The notes: a model not told the origin generated them from the letters alone. Shown: positions 45,179 through 56,885, counted from the first letter of the stretch. The stretch is DNA of 64,000 nucleotides from Cryptomeria japonica (GCF_030272615.1 NC_081413.1:331447302-331511301), one strand, 5' to 3'. A program made the numbers and translations.

Positions 45179-46329
45179 GGGTTGTGTAGTTTAGGTTTTA
45201 CTTTCCGCATTGCATATCATATCATTTAAAACATTGCATTACATATAGTTTATTTTTCAAACGCACCGCATTCTTAAAGTTTTGCATTCTCACATAGAAG
45301 CATCAAATAAAACAAGGCAACTGTTCAAGTTTATCATTCATTTTGCATCCTGAAAAGAAAACAAGGGTCATCGCCTTTCTTAGATATTTGAACATGAATT
45401 CTTTGGGGTTCTAAAGTCATTCATTCTCAACATTACCCTGCGACAACGTTTTACTTGTGGTTGGGTAGTGATTTCACTATTTGAGACTTGGTAACCCACA
45501 ATCTATCAATTGCTATATCTTACACCTTAACGAGATCTCTAATTCATTCTAGTCACCTAGTTGATCATATGACTAGTGAAAAATCTAAAAATTCTACTTC
45601 AGCACCACTGTAATTGTCACACCCAAGTAGGTTTCATTACTTACAAGTCAAGGCAAGAAAATAAAAATAAAAAGAGCTATGCCAAATATCCATCTAAAGG
45701 CAAAAAGAGAAATGATATATAACTGAAATATCATGTATACAAATACGATAAAAAGCTTGACTATGGGAACATGCAAGTAACTCCATCACGGCTATGAACG
45801 CCTACCAGCAATGGAGCAATATTTGAGAAATTACAGTCTATAACCTCGTCGGAGCTCTCAAGGCTTGCTGGCAGTGAGGCTCTATTCGGGATGCTTTTGA
45901 AGTTTGAAAAACCATGTAGCTAGTCATATAGGATGCTAAGGATCTTTAGTGAACAAAAGAGTGGGAATTAACTCATCTGCACACACATGGGCAAAAGAAG
46001 ATCAAAGTTTCAAGAACCAATGGGGAAGTTTTCCACATCTCCATTTGTAAATCCTAGTCACTAAGTGTGTTGAGATGAATGTTCCGAAGGGTCTTAGAGA
46101 TCAATTGACCGCTTATCTATGAAATGTTTTGCACCTTCATTTTCAATCAGTGTATTACAAATGCTGAAAAACACAGATAGTCAACCTTGTTTGAATAGGA
46201 AGTGCATCTTCATCTTGCATATTGCATTCACATAAGTCATGTCAAAAATTCATTTGTCTCCACATACATTTTGCAGATCATTATATCATATGGGTCTGCA
46301 CACTGAGGGCATAACTGAAAAAAATAATA
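45179..46329 (+). other. Non-coding spacer after A pol
   Basis: No credible ORF on either strand and no strong repeat. Composition matches the spacer of B (33961-34551). Likely transcribed 3' region of the sense RNA. Confidence 0.5.
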
Positions 46330-46650
46330 TAAAAATTAGATAAAATCCTGAAAAAAGCAAAAAAAATCAGATAAAGTCCTGAAAAAATCCAAAAAATCAG
46401 ATAAAGTCCTGAAAAAATCCAAAAAATCAGATAAAGTCCTGAAAAAAGCCAAAAAATCAGATAAAGTCCTGAAAAAATCCAAAAAAATTGAAAAACTCGA
46501 AATCCAAAAAAAATAAAATAATGGAAAACTCAAAATAACAAAAACATTCAAATACGATCATGAAAAAAACCAAAAAAATCAAATACGATCCTGAAAAAAT
46601 CAAACAAAAAAATCCATATACGATCCTGAAAAAATCAAACAAAGACATTC
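46330..46650 (+). repeat. 30-34-bp A-rich tandem repeats after A pol
   Basis: About five copies of a 30-bp unit with CAGATAAAGTCCTGAAAAAA, then about three copies of a related 30-35-bp unit with ATACGATCCTGAAAAAATC. B has the same kind of tract at 33840-33960. The repeats give spurious Phe-rich minus-strand ORFs. Confidence 0.85.
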
Positions 46651-47202
46651 AAAAATCTACCTACATAATCCAAAAACATCGAAAAAGCTCTTGGAAAAGA
46701 ACTAAAAATCGAAAATCAATCAATCAAAAAAACTTGCAATAAAATGTCTTGTGAGAAACAAATACCCTAGCAGATATCCAGCAAACATTTCGCACGAAGT
46801 TAACAAAGGATATGACTATCCAGTCAAACATCTGCAATCAACTGATCTAATTATCTTATCAATCGTATCATATCCATATCAACGTGATCATTATCTTGTC
46901 TTAAACAGAAGAGGATACACTCAAAATCAGACAGGTCAGTCTTAAACGGGGTCCACAACTTTCTGAGATCGGACATTATCAACCATCACATCAAACAACT
47001 GAGAACGAAGGCACAAGGTCAGTATAGCTGCTGAATTTTGTCCGGGTCAGTCTTTATCTTTTTATCATTTGGCGACAGATATTGTTTCTATGCTACTCAA
47101 GGATGTCCAAAAGCAACTAGAGGAGCTATGATGAGCATTATCTTTTTCTTTGTTTGTTGTTTGTGGTGTGAACCGATGAAATTCTAGGGAAATTACTCTA
47201 GT

Positions 47203-47257
47203 GGGTGTCTGTGATAAGAGCCTTCACATCAAGGTGAAATCACCACACATACCTTGA
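47203..47257 (+). ncRNA. Conserved structured block between pol and antisense ORF (A)
   Basis: Differs from B 34552-34606 at two of 55 positions. GTGAT (47211-47215) pairs with ATCAC (47239-47243), and TTCAC (47223-47227) with GTGAA (47234-47238). An alternative closes the 3' half with TCAAGGT and ACCTTGA, 7 bp. One of the two changes falls in the TTCAC loop and turns a G-C pair of the alternative stem into G-U; the other is unpaired in both models. Sequences on either side are diverged. Confidence 0.45.
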
Positions 47258-47634
47258 CCCCTAACGCAATTACCAGAATGGAGGGTTCACTCCTTGTTTG
47301 CTACGTGTTTGTTTCTACAATGAGATATCTTTGCATCTTGTTCCTTACACCCTAATGTGCTAAGCTTCATTGTTCAATAATAGGGCTCAGTGATGAATAT
47401 ATATTGACGCAATAAAATATGTGACACGGGTTCATGATTCATTCAATTTCATTATCATCTTCATCTCATTTGCTTATTGATAGTTTGTTGGTTTCTTGTC
47501 TCCTGTCTAAATCGCATTCTTTCTAACATTCTTTCTATCATCAATTTTTTCTCTCTATCATCTAACTAACATTTCTTCAAGGTGTATCTGAGTTAAAGTT
47601 GGTTCAACCATTATCATACCAAAAAAAACATTCA

Positions 47635-47785
47635 TTATAAGATTCATTTGCATTCATTATAGATTCATTTGCATTCATTATAGATTCATTTGCATTCATT
47701 ATAAGATTCATTTGCATTCATTATAGATTCATTTGCATTCATTATAAGATTCATTTGCATTCATTATAGATTTCATTTGCATCGT
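47635..47785 (+). repeat. 22-23-bp tandem repeat
   Basis: About seven copies of ATTCATTTGCATTCATTATAG with alternating one-base length, in the spacer just beyond the 3' end of the antisense ORF of A. Confidence 0.9.
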
Positions 47786-47991
47786 TAATCCATACAAATA
47801 CAACCATTGCATTTTATAATCATATAAAATCAAATAGATATGCATTACAAAACTCATAGCATCATATAAGCATATAGGAAAAGCAAAACATAAATAGATC
47901 ATAGCTAAAACCCGCATATCATATATTCGACCTCAAAAAATGATAATGTGTGTGAATACAATAATTAAGCCCGAAGGCTCAGATAACATGA

Positions 47992-49905
47992 TCAACCAAC
48001 ACTGCCTCTATCAGCAGGTGGATCCTGTCCACTAGATCCTGCCCCAGGATGTCGAGATGGTCCCATAACACCACCATTGCTAGTCCTTCATGAAGTAGAT
48101 CTACTCGATCTCCTCCCCATGAATGCACTAAAACTAGGCTCTCTCTGACCCTCAGGGATGGCTCTCTCATATGCCTGTCTATAATAAATAGCCTCCTGCA
48201 CAGCAGTGAAATATCTCTCTCCCTAGTCGCGCGCATCTGTACCTGCTCTAAAAAGCTGATCAAAGGCATCCATAGTAATCTAACATTGTCACACTGCCTC
48301 ATCTCTCTCCCGCTGAAGACGCACTCGCTCCGCCTATAGGGCACCATAATCTACACAATAGGTCTCTCACTCAATATCTCGTCTAGCAACCTCATCCTCC
48401 AATCTCTGCACCCGTGCTCTAAGAGTCTGCAGCTCATCCTCATCACCAACCTCTCCTATCCCACCCTCTGCGGCAAACGCATCCTCCAACTCTGGCATAT
48501 CATCATCATCATCATCCCCACCCTCGCTACTCGATGACTCCGAGGAATCATCGTTGTCCTCACTGCTAATAGACTCAGTGTCTCCACCAATGTCTATATC
48601 CTCATCTCCACCGTCCCCACCACCTCCTCCCCCGTCTCCATCATCTCCACAGTCTCCACCACCTCCTCCCCCATCTCCTCCATCTCCTTCAGCCCTCTCC
48701 CCTGCGTCTATCCTCAAACGCTATCTAGGATGGTGAATCTGCTGTGTTGTAATCGGAACAACAGGATCAGTCAAAGGCACTAGCCTGTGCCTAGCAAACC
48801 ATGCATCATACTCCGTTGTCATCCTTGGATCCACTCCACCCCTACCCCAACCCCAGAGTAATGGCTGCAACGAATCAAACTTAGCAGAGGCAACATGTGG
48901 CTGAATACACACACCCCAATCAGATACCTCATGAGATACACGAGTAAAATATGCAATAACCACAGGTGTCACCTGTACCTCACCAAACTGTCTAAGAACA
49001 CGTCCAGGAAGATACATCTCTATGATCCGCTAAGTCTCAAAAGTCCTACCAATAAGATATCTCTGCTGGTGGTAGAAAGACAAGTGCACTACATCATCAG
49101 GCCAACCGGGGCAATCTAAGTAAGGTCTCCAAATTAAATGTTGCAATATATCCAACTGATGTCTCCAGTACAAGGTGTTCCCCGAACCCCTGTGTCTGAT
49201 ACCTGCTGTATACCTAAAAGCATAAGGCTCACCAGGCTGCAAATCTACATGAACGACAGGCCTAGAAATAGAAATGTGCTCCCATGCCCATGTCTGTAGC
49301 AAAGTAACACCACAACTGATAGAATGGTATCCCAGATACACAATACCATGCATCTGATAATACAACATGGCAAGTAGACAAGGACCCCAAGCATATAGTC
49401 GACGATGCACAATCATATCATGGAGCACTCTGCCCCATCCAACTGGAAACCCATGACCTCGTCGATCAGGTATCAGTAAACCACCGACAATACCACATAA
49501 TACAATGGTCAGGTCATCATAGTCTAATTGGGCCCACGGGATCTCATAACAGCCACTGATCTGCAAATCCTGAATCTCACACTCAAAAAGTGCACATAGT
49601 CCAGCAATGCCATCGTCATGGTCATATATAACCCTCTCACCATGAATGGGAATACGCAGTATATGCCATACATCCTCTAAAGTAATGGATGCCTCACCAG
49701 TCAGAAGATGAAATGAACACGTCTCTGAGTGCCACCGCTCTATCAAAGTTGTAGTCATGGCCCTGTTGGCCGTCACCTCTGGCAAATGCAATACATGGTA
49801 AAGACCAAGCTGACAAATATGCTCAATCTCATCATCTAGTAGGTCAGCTCAAAGATCAAGTCCACTAGGCCTGCTCTGTCGACAGTATAACACTCCAATG
49901 TTCTC
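47992..49905 (-). pseudogene. Element A antisense ORF, PMD exon (exon 2)
   Basis: One minus-strand frame for about 640 codons, interrupted only by stops (a TGA near 49850, TAG at 49030 and 48721, TGA at 48367 and a few later). PMD core: TTTLIERWHSETCSFHLLTG, ASITLEDVWHILRIPIHGER, IVGGLLIPDRRGHGFPVGW, LQTWAWEHI, FYHQQRYLIGRTFET and YLPGRVLRQFG. The C-terminus has a Gly/Asp-rich acidic tract and a coiled coil (LQTLRARVQRLEDEVARRD), ending at 47992. It aligns with the B ORF through the PMD. The exon start at 49905 follows TTTGTAG. Confidence 0.8.
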
Positions 49906-50310
49906 CTACAAACGAGAAAATAATCAAAATATCAGATGTCGGATCCAGCTAAACTTAAAATATTTTCAAACGCATGACAACAACTTACATTTACAACGAA
50001 TGCGTAACAGTTATGACTTATGCGGTACAAATATGGCTCTTGCGTGACGATTGAAGCTAATGCATGACATAATGAGCGTATGCGTAACAAATAACACTTA
50101 TGCGTAATGATATACATGAATGTGGTATGATACAGCTAATGCGTGACACTTACGACGCATGCGTAACATTTACAGCGAATGCGGTACACTAAGCACTAAT
50201 GCGTAAAAATTGACAAGCAATTGCGTAAGGCATGGCAAAAATTGATCATGAAATTTTTTGGAAAAAAGGCATAAAAATAGGAAAAAATCAGGGAAAAGCA
50301 TGAAAAATAC
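49906..50310 (-). repeat. Putative intron of the A antisense ORF holding a CpG-motif array
   Basis: The minus strand begins GTATTTTTC and ends CTCGTTTGTAG, joining exons in phase 0. Inside (about 49965-50235) are about thirteen units of 20 bases with TTACGCATTCG, TCACGCATTAG, TACCGCATTCG and similar. This is the same family and orientation relative to translation as the sense leader arrays of A. Confidence 0.6.
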
Positions 50311-50388
50311 CATGCCACCAGTCCCAGGAGGTCTCTAAAATGAACGTACTCGGTCCGACAAGTGCAATCGAGCTCTATAACCAGACAT
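50311..50388 (-). pseudogene. Element A antisense ORF, Arg-rich first exon (exon 1)
   Basis: 26 codons from ATG at 50388 (MSGYRARLHLSDRVRSF, then a TAG, RPPGTGGM) to the GTATTT donor. Length, basic character, position and phase parallel exon 1 of B, though the sequence is diverged. The in-frame TAG makes this copy defective. Confidence 0.5.
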
Positions 50389-50479
50389 GATGACCGAAAA
50401 CTCAAAAACAAGCGCAAAAATTGCAAAGAAACCAAAGAACTACCAAATCACAAATGAGCAAATAAAAACCTAGAATTGT

Positions 50480-50490
50480 CTATTTATAGC
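50480..50490 (-). promoter_or_regulatory. Antisense TATA box of A
   Basis: The minus strand reads GAGCTATAAATAGAC about 95 bases upstream of the exon 1 ATG. Together with the matching box in B (37855-37864) this argues for a conserved antisense promoter between PPT and antisense ORF. Confidence 0.55.
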
Positions 50491-50656
50491 TCAAAATTAG
50501 GGTTTTAAGACACTCCGACGCTCGTGGTCCCCGCTAGCTTGAAACAACTTGTAGCCTACTCAAACGATCTTGAAATGACACAAAATTTGACACGCTTGCT
50601 CTTTACATTGGTATCGAAAACATGGTCTCTTTTTTTTAATTTTTCGACCACCTTTT

Positions 50657-50669
50657 CCGAGGGGGCATA
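50657..50669 (+). other. Upstream G-rich tract of A
   Basis: CCGAGGGGGCATA, shared with B at 38241-38253, about 80 bases before the PPT. Confidence 0.5.
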
Positions 50670-50750
50670 TTTACACTATACAGCAATACCAAGGCATACT
50701 GGGGCAAAAATTTTCGTTTTCTTTGAAACAATGTCATTCTGACTTTGTCT

Positions 50751-50764
50751 CAAAGAGGGGCAAA
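50751..50764 (+). other. Polypurine tract of A
   Basis: CAAAGAGGGGCAAA immediately before the 3' LTR TG, identical to that of B although the LTRs differ. Confidence 0.85.
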
Positions 50765-52032
50765 TGTAGACACCTAAAAATGTCTCATTGATCATGTACT
50801 AATTATTCCTCTAATTGATTAAATAATCTTTATTATTTAATTAAGTCAATTAAACTTATTCTTCTAAATTCTTCTAATTTCATATTTCCTCATCATCTTT
50901 ATAATTATTTCTATTTCTATTTCTATCATCATTTAATCATTTTAATCATTTTCTAAATATTAATTAAATATTTATTATTTAATTAATTATGATTAATTCC
51001 CCAATTTAAATAATCTTTATTATTTAAATAAATTAATTCTCAATTTCTATCTCTAATCATGTAATCATTCAACCCTCTTCTAAATATTAATTAAATATTT
51101 ATTATTTAATTAATTGTGATTTAAATCATTTAAATTAAATAATCTTTATTATTTAATTAAATTTCATTTCTAAATAATTAAATAGTTTCTTTAAATTATT
51201 TAATTAGCTAATTAATTCTTCCAATTCCAAATCCCCAAATTCTAATTTCATTTAATTTCATATTCTTCTAATTTCTTCCAAATTCAAATACATGTGCATG
51301 ATTTCAAAAAAACAAATTGAAAATCAAAGTCAAGTTCTAAATATATTCAAATGCTAAATTGAATTAATAAATTCAATTATTTGAATAATATCTCATGCAA
51401 GGATTAAATTAATAATTTAAATCTAAATGCAAGCACATGCTAAATTAATTAATTAAATCATTTATCTCTCCAACTTCTATTTCCATCCTTCAGTTAGCTT
51501 TTTCTAAATTTAGCTCTCTGTGTCATCCTCTTTATTTCCTCCAATCATTCTTTTTCTTCCTTCAGTTAACTCTTTCATCAATTAGTTGACTCCTTTAATC
51601 TATTCAATCTATTGAGTTTCACTCCTACAATCAACAGTTCAACTATCAACTTGCATTTGATCTCACCTGAGTTTACACCTCTTGATCATTTTGTTCCACC
51701 TTTCAATCAATCTTCTCCAATTTTCTATAAAATGAGCATCCATTCTCCATTTTCAACAATCACAAACTTCGAATCTTTGTGCCACTTGCAGGTTACCAGC
51801 GCAATATCTAAGAGCCATCATACCACGAAGAGAAGAAGAGCAATGGAAGCAATATGCACATCTTGGGAATAGAGAGTTTTATTTGAATTGATTTCATTAT
51901 TAATTCCTGTTTTGCTTGATGATTGCATTATTTCATTGTCTAGTTTGTTAGGTTTGTTAATTAGACAGGGATTCGTGATTTCCTTGGTGTTTCTAATTGA
52001 TAGCTTTAAGATGAATTCTAGCACGCTTTACA
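50765..52032 (+). repeat. 3' LTR of element A
   Basis: 1268 bp, TGTAGACACC to CTTTACA, followed by the GATAG duplication. Single-copy where the 5' LTR has the 177-bp duplication. TATA CTATAAAA at 51725-51732. Confidence 0.92.
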
Positions 52033-52037
52033 GATAG

Positions 52038-52221
52038 AACAACCTAGAAGGCTTCCCCAATGCACATACAGTGCTGACATCATTGAAGAAGACATGTCCC
52101 TAGTTGATAATTAAATGAACCTTTTCTTAGGACATTACATTACTTCATTAAGCACATCCAGCCAACCTAAACATCTGATATACTGCACCAACTTTCTTAT
52201 GTACATAATGGAGGCTAGTCA
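52038..52221 (+). repeat. 5' LTR of element D, second part
   Basis: Continues the D LTR after element A (CCTAGAAGGCTTCCCCAATG and on), aligning with 60880-61059 of the 3' LTR. Ends TAGTCA before the PBS; the 3' copy ends TAATTA. Confidence 0.85.
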
Positions 52222-52225
52222 TTTT

Positions 52226-52243
52226 TGGCGCCATTGTCAGGGA
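52226..52243 (+). other. Primer-binding site of element D
   Basis: TGGCGCCATTGTCAGGGA, close to the TGGCGCCGTTGCCGGGGA type typical of Athila elements. It starts four bases after the LTR end. Confidence 0.75.
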
Positions 52244-53247
52244 TGGTATCAAGCTAGGAAAGTCTCTAGGTTTTCAGAATCTTTCTCTTGTTTTCCTAGA
52301 ACTATAGTTTTCATTCAAAGCACTTAAGATTGTTAGAAATTTTGCAGGTACCACAAGAAAATCTAGCAACAAAAAAATTGATTTTGGATCCATGAATCAC
52401 AACAACCAAGAGCTAATGTCATTACCAACAAGTTTGGAAATTAATGAAGACATGTTCTCTAGCATTATAGATCAATTTTGTTCATGTATTGTGTTGGTTA
52501 ATAGATTTGTCTTTTACACATTCTAATTATTTGACTTCCGCATGCCCATAAACAAAAGACAAAAACACACCAACAGTTGGATAACTGCTTAAACAGTTAA
52601 CCTCTGTATATGGGTACAACTCCCCAAGAATAATTTTCAATTAGCTTAAATTATGATGATTCTCATGCACACTTTTTACAAGAAAGTATTAAAGGCACTT
52701 AAGCATTCATATGTCAACACAAAATGAACACTGCAATATTTTAAAGTACAGATTTCTTCTTAAAGCTCACAGACTTTCATTCCTCTAATCGGCAAGATAG
52801 ACAAGTTCAAAAGTTTTCCTTTCACACATTCATATACACTGCATTAGAAAGATAACACATTCCGCAATTGAATCAAATCTTCATAGACATTCACACTTCA
52901 ATTCATAAACACATAGATTTATAAGACGGAAAATGTCGCAACTTCATTCACAAACAAAATTGCCTTTCTTTTTCAGAGTACATAGTATTGCAAAAAAGAA
53001 GATAAAGCTTTATGTTTTATCTTAACCCAAAAATTATTGGACCTTTGACAAGGCTTTTAATCAAGTATATATAGCTGCCAGGATATGATAGTTTGTTACA
53101 ATTGAACCAGAGTCAAAAGATTAACCCTTCATGAGAGTTAAAGAAGTCTATCTTAAAAACTAAAAAACAACTACTAAACAATAAAAACGGCATAAGCCAC
53201 GAGCAACAGTGATGTGACCAAGCTCCTACAGATGATGTGGTCTCCAC
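52244..53247 (+). other. Leader of D and border of the antisense ORF region
   Basis: A short sense start (MNHNNQELMSLPTSLEINED, about 52393-52452) after a TTTTGCAGGTACC splice-like context may be the remains of a D gag N-terminus. The stretch from about 52490 to 53247 holds nothing I recognise and may be the 3' flank of the antisense ORF. Confidence 0.35.
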
Positions 53248-55101
53248 CTATTTGTCCTGCGATGAAGGGGTTCTTCGAATATTTCGCCATTCCAAGTGAG
53301 CTAAGGAGAAGTTGAGAATAAGCTGATAATGTGGAAAATCGATATGTAGAATTTGTTGCTTCCACACTTCTCTCTTTTTTCTCACCGGCACAACCTTACC
53401 CTTATGCGTCTCAAGATGATCAAAGCAAACCACTAACATGGATTCAATTCTTGCAATTTTTGAAAAATCCTCTATTGTCAAGGATTTTGTTTCTTGGATT
53501 TGCTACACTAGATCTTTGAAAGCTTGAATCATATTAGATGAGTCCTCAAGCATCTTCTTATCTTCTTTTAGGAGTTGAAGATCTATGCACTTCATGTCTT
53601 TTTGCATAGTATTTTTCAGTTCTTTTAACCTTTAAAATCTTAATGGATTCCTCATGTCCTTGTTCAGTAATTGAATTTCTCCACTCAATATATTTTCTTT
53701 GCATACGAAAAGTAAATTGTCATCAAGACCATGAACCGACTTTTCTGCTAGGAAATTCATTACTCCATACCTCTGTGTATCCCTCATTTTCTTCAATACA
53801 ACCACCCACTTGCTTTTCTCTTTTTCCCAAGCAACTATTTCTGTTTCCAACTCCTTACCCACAAAATTTGCATTTTCAAATACCTTGACCAGATCGGAAA
53901 TGTAGCTAGTTCCTTGCTGGGCAATTGATTCCAACCATTCACTAAAGACATCTGCAGCCATTCAGCTTCTTTGAACCTAATCAAGCAGTCTGCGATTTAT
54001 TGGGGATCTTGGATCAAACGACTAAGGGACTTGAGAAAGCGGTTGAAGATTAGGATCATGTATAGCATTGATGTATTGGGCTATTTGCATTATGATCTGC
54101 TTCATTTCATTTTTATCCTTTTCATCTTTCCAAGTTCTGGTGAGAATCCTTTTAGTGGAAGTCTCCAAGTGCTTAGCATCCGCAGCTCGAGAGGTCACCC
54201 CTAAGTCAATCTTTTCAATGACAAAGTCCTTCTCAGTGATATTATCTGCATCTTTATCTGTTGGGAGTCTGGCCACCTCTGTAATACAATGTCATGTTTG
54301 GTCATCCACATCAATCATCACTTCAGTCTAAGTCTCTTGGACTTTGATGTTCTTCCCAGACATTTACTGACCATGTCCTCCATTGGGATTGAGATAGGAA
54401 TTACATTCCTTTTCTTGGTAAGAGAAGCACTTAACCATTTGGGAACAATAGATGTTTCCCTAGGTAGTAGTGACAAAGGTCATGGTGTTCACAGAATCAT
54501 CAGGTTCTTGGATTTTTGTTCCCTTATCAGCAGCACTTGTAATGAGCTTGTCCTGCATCTGAGCATCCATTACCCCTTGAGTTTCTTCTTTAGAATCCAA
54601 ATCTACTACAAGTGAACTTGTAAGGAGTTCTTGACTGCTTTTCCTAGTACGAGATCTGGTGACACGAGCAAGGGCGGAACCCACATAAGATTCTCCTAAA
54701 TTTGCAATTTTGGTTTTCTCCGTCCTCTATTTCTCATTACCTGCAATATCGATAGCAATGTCAGAAGGAGAAAGAGATGATTGATAAGTTGCACTAGTTC
54801 GACCAACTTTTCTACTCTTAGGTGCAGATATGGGTTGTTGTCCAAAACGACGATCTTTCAACCATCTTTTTGTTCGTCTAATCACATTGAAGGTTTTGGC
54901 CTGAATATTGTCATCCCCTTTCCTATCCCAATCAACCTCTGGAATAGGTTTCCCCTGTATCTTCTCATTGAACTCAGGATCAACTACTTCCTCACCTTCG
55001 TCTTCTTGTACATCAGAGATATTCATGGACAAAACCATTGTCACAATTTGTTGAGCTGTGAACCTCGACCACAATTCTTCTGACTTCAAATTCATCACCA
55101 C
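53248..55101 (-). pseudogene. Antisense ORF H in D, C-terminal half
   Basis: Minus-strand open stretches at 55101, 54684, 54276, 53961 and 53481 are all in one frame, separated only by stops. Charged, Lys/Glu-rich protein with probable coiled coil (VAWEKEKSKWVVVLKKM) and a basic patch (VIRRTKRWLKDRRFGQ). It continues the N-terminal half after one frameshift near 55110-55160. No known domain recognised; not PMD-like by eye. Confidence 0.55.
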
Positions 55102-56620
55102 AGTTCTCCCAGTAATCTTCTAGCTGAGGTTCATGACAAAAACCATCACCAACATTTAAGCTCTATATAGAAAACCTTCGACTGTCAAATTTATGTCTAG
55201 CAACATATAACTGCAGATTGAACTTCTTGAATTCAAGTTCAAGGTTCAAGGCATCTGAAACTGATCTACAACTATAGTATCCCAGCTCTATTGGAAAGAC
55301 AACCCAAGAATTTCCTCCACTTCTTTTATCAATATAAGCTAGCTGTCGATTGACTTCAACTAAAATGTAGCTATCCAGAGCATACCTGGGTAACCTGAAA
55401 GGTTCACCCTGAAAGCTGCCAACTCTAATATATGTGAACTGAGAAAAGTGGATAAAGAAACTACCATAAATACCAATAAATTCCATTGCTTTTATCGACA
55501 ATCTCCTGTTTGTATTACCTTGTAACTCATGAACTAATCTTCCTGCAAAAATGTCATTCCATCTCATGAAGTTTTCTACATATCTCTGCTCCTGCAAGTG
55601 AGGATAGTATTTATATACTCTTATTCCATCAATCCAGGGTTCATGGTGTAAGCCATTCCAATCTCAGGTGCAAGCAATCGTATAGAATAGGTATGAAGAC
55701 ATATAGAAACCACTCATCCCCACAAATTTGTTTAAACTCTCATGCAATCTCTCTGCAACAACTTGTCCCCAATCTAGGTAGGCACTTCCATTCAACATGA
55801 CTTGGATGTAGAAATACATCTAGTCTTCCCAGTAAAAGGCATGGGCATTTCCTTTGAATCTATTCAACAGAACAAAAATATCCCGTACCTCTGTTATGAA
55901 GTGCTCTTTGGTGAGTGGCCTTGGTAATCTGGAACCTCCCTTTTGAATTTTCAATAACTAGTTCCTAGCAATTACAGTTTTGTAAGTGCTCTTCTTCTCA
56001 GAAAAGAAGGAGTATGAAATACCAATGGTCCAATCTTCATACGGCTCCTTATGAGGAATGCCCATAGCTGCCATTATTGTTCCCATGTCTATCTTCAACA
56101 TCACCTCACTATTAATGGCCCTAATACACCTGTGTTTCACATCATACTGGTTCATACATTCTAAAACTAACTTCGGGCATGGTGCAGCGACGAGAAATGC
56201 AGCAGCCTCAACCAGACCACTCCTTACAATTTTCTCCATCATAGAATTTTGGGCTAGGTCTTAACTCTCTCAAGAAAATCAGAGAGGTCTGCCTGTGCTA
56301 ATGAAGTGTCACCCATCTCTGGAAGCGAGCTAACTAAGCAAGAAGTGTGCCCCAATTTTGGCAGAGTTGGCCTCATGATGGCCCCTCTCATATTTATCAA
56401 ATAATTTCAGGAATGAAATGAATTCTTCTACACAGCAAAGGGAACGGACAATAGCTAGCTTTTGGAACGAGTAAATATAGAAGAAGAAGGAACAATTGAA
56501 ACTAACTTGATCTTGACAAAAAATTCTCGGAAACCTTCTGAATGTAGATACAATACCTTCGGCTTCCCTCGCTTTCACGGCTACTGAGAAGGTACTAGAA
56601 ACATTGCTAGCTTTTTGCAA
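55102..56620 (-). pseudogene. Antisense ORF H in D, N-terminal half, unknown family
   Basis: Stretches at 56620, 56242 and 55597 share one frame. Conserved-looking text includes MLKIDMGTIMAAMGIPHKEP, YEDWTIGISYSFFSEKKSTY, VRDIFVLLNRFKGNAHAFYW, MRWNDIFAGRLVHELQGNTN and GEPFRLPRYALDSYILVEV. With the other half it makes an intronless ORF of about 1,100 codons. It runs against the direction of D, as the PMD ORFs do in A and B. It could be an element gene of D or part of a separate insertion; no clear boundaries found. The start codon is uncertain. Confidence 0.55.
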
Positions 56621-56885
56621 AAAAAATGGACAAAATCACACTAAAATCCTAGCTAACTGTACTAATTAAGTAAACTCGTGTGAATTGACACCTGATTCGA
56701 TGTATAATTGGCATGCATTTAATTTCGGTTCGTTCCATCACATGACACACAAATTACCATGATTGCTTGCCATAATTAGAAACTAATATTTCGAACTCCC
56801 CAGAATATTCTCCTTTCTCACTACCATTTTCCCTCCATGATACACACACCATTTCTAAATGAAGCCTCAGTCTATGAATTATCAA

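Larger units (their letters stand above)
15552..52032 (+). mobile_element. Element A: 36.5-kb interval, Tat-like LTR retrotransposon containing B
   Basis: TSD GATAG at 15547-15551 and 52033-52037, and LTR pair 15552-17003 / 50765-52032. The unfilled target can be read in the 3' LTR of D near 60880. Without B and its TSD, A is about 19.0 kb, large but within the range known for Tat and Ogre elements. It holds gag, protease, G-patch linker, RT, two RNase H regions, integrase, and an antisense PMD ORF before the 3' LTR. In about 350 bases of LTR compared by hand I see about seven differences, so the insertion is fairly recent. Confidence 0.9.

Noticed and set aside
48554..48736. Ser/Pro-repeat plus-strand ORF
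   Set aside because: Shadow of the Gly/Asp-rich tract of the antisense ORF of A.
49965..50235. Resemblance of the CpG arrays to a CRISPR-like repeat series
   Set aside because: Units are degenerate with no fixed repeat and spacer lengths, no cas genes exist, and the context is a plant retrotransposon.
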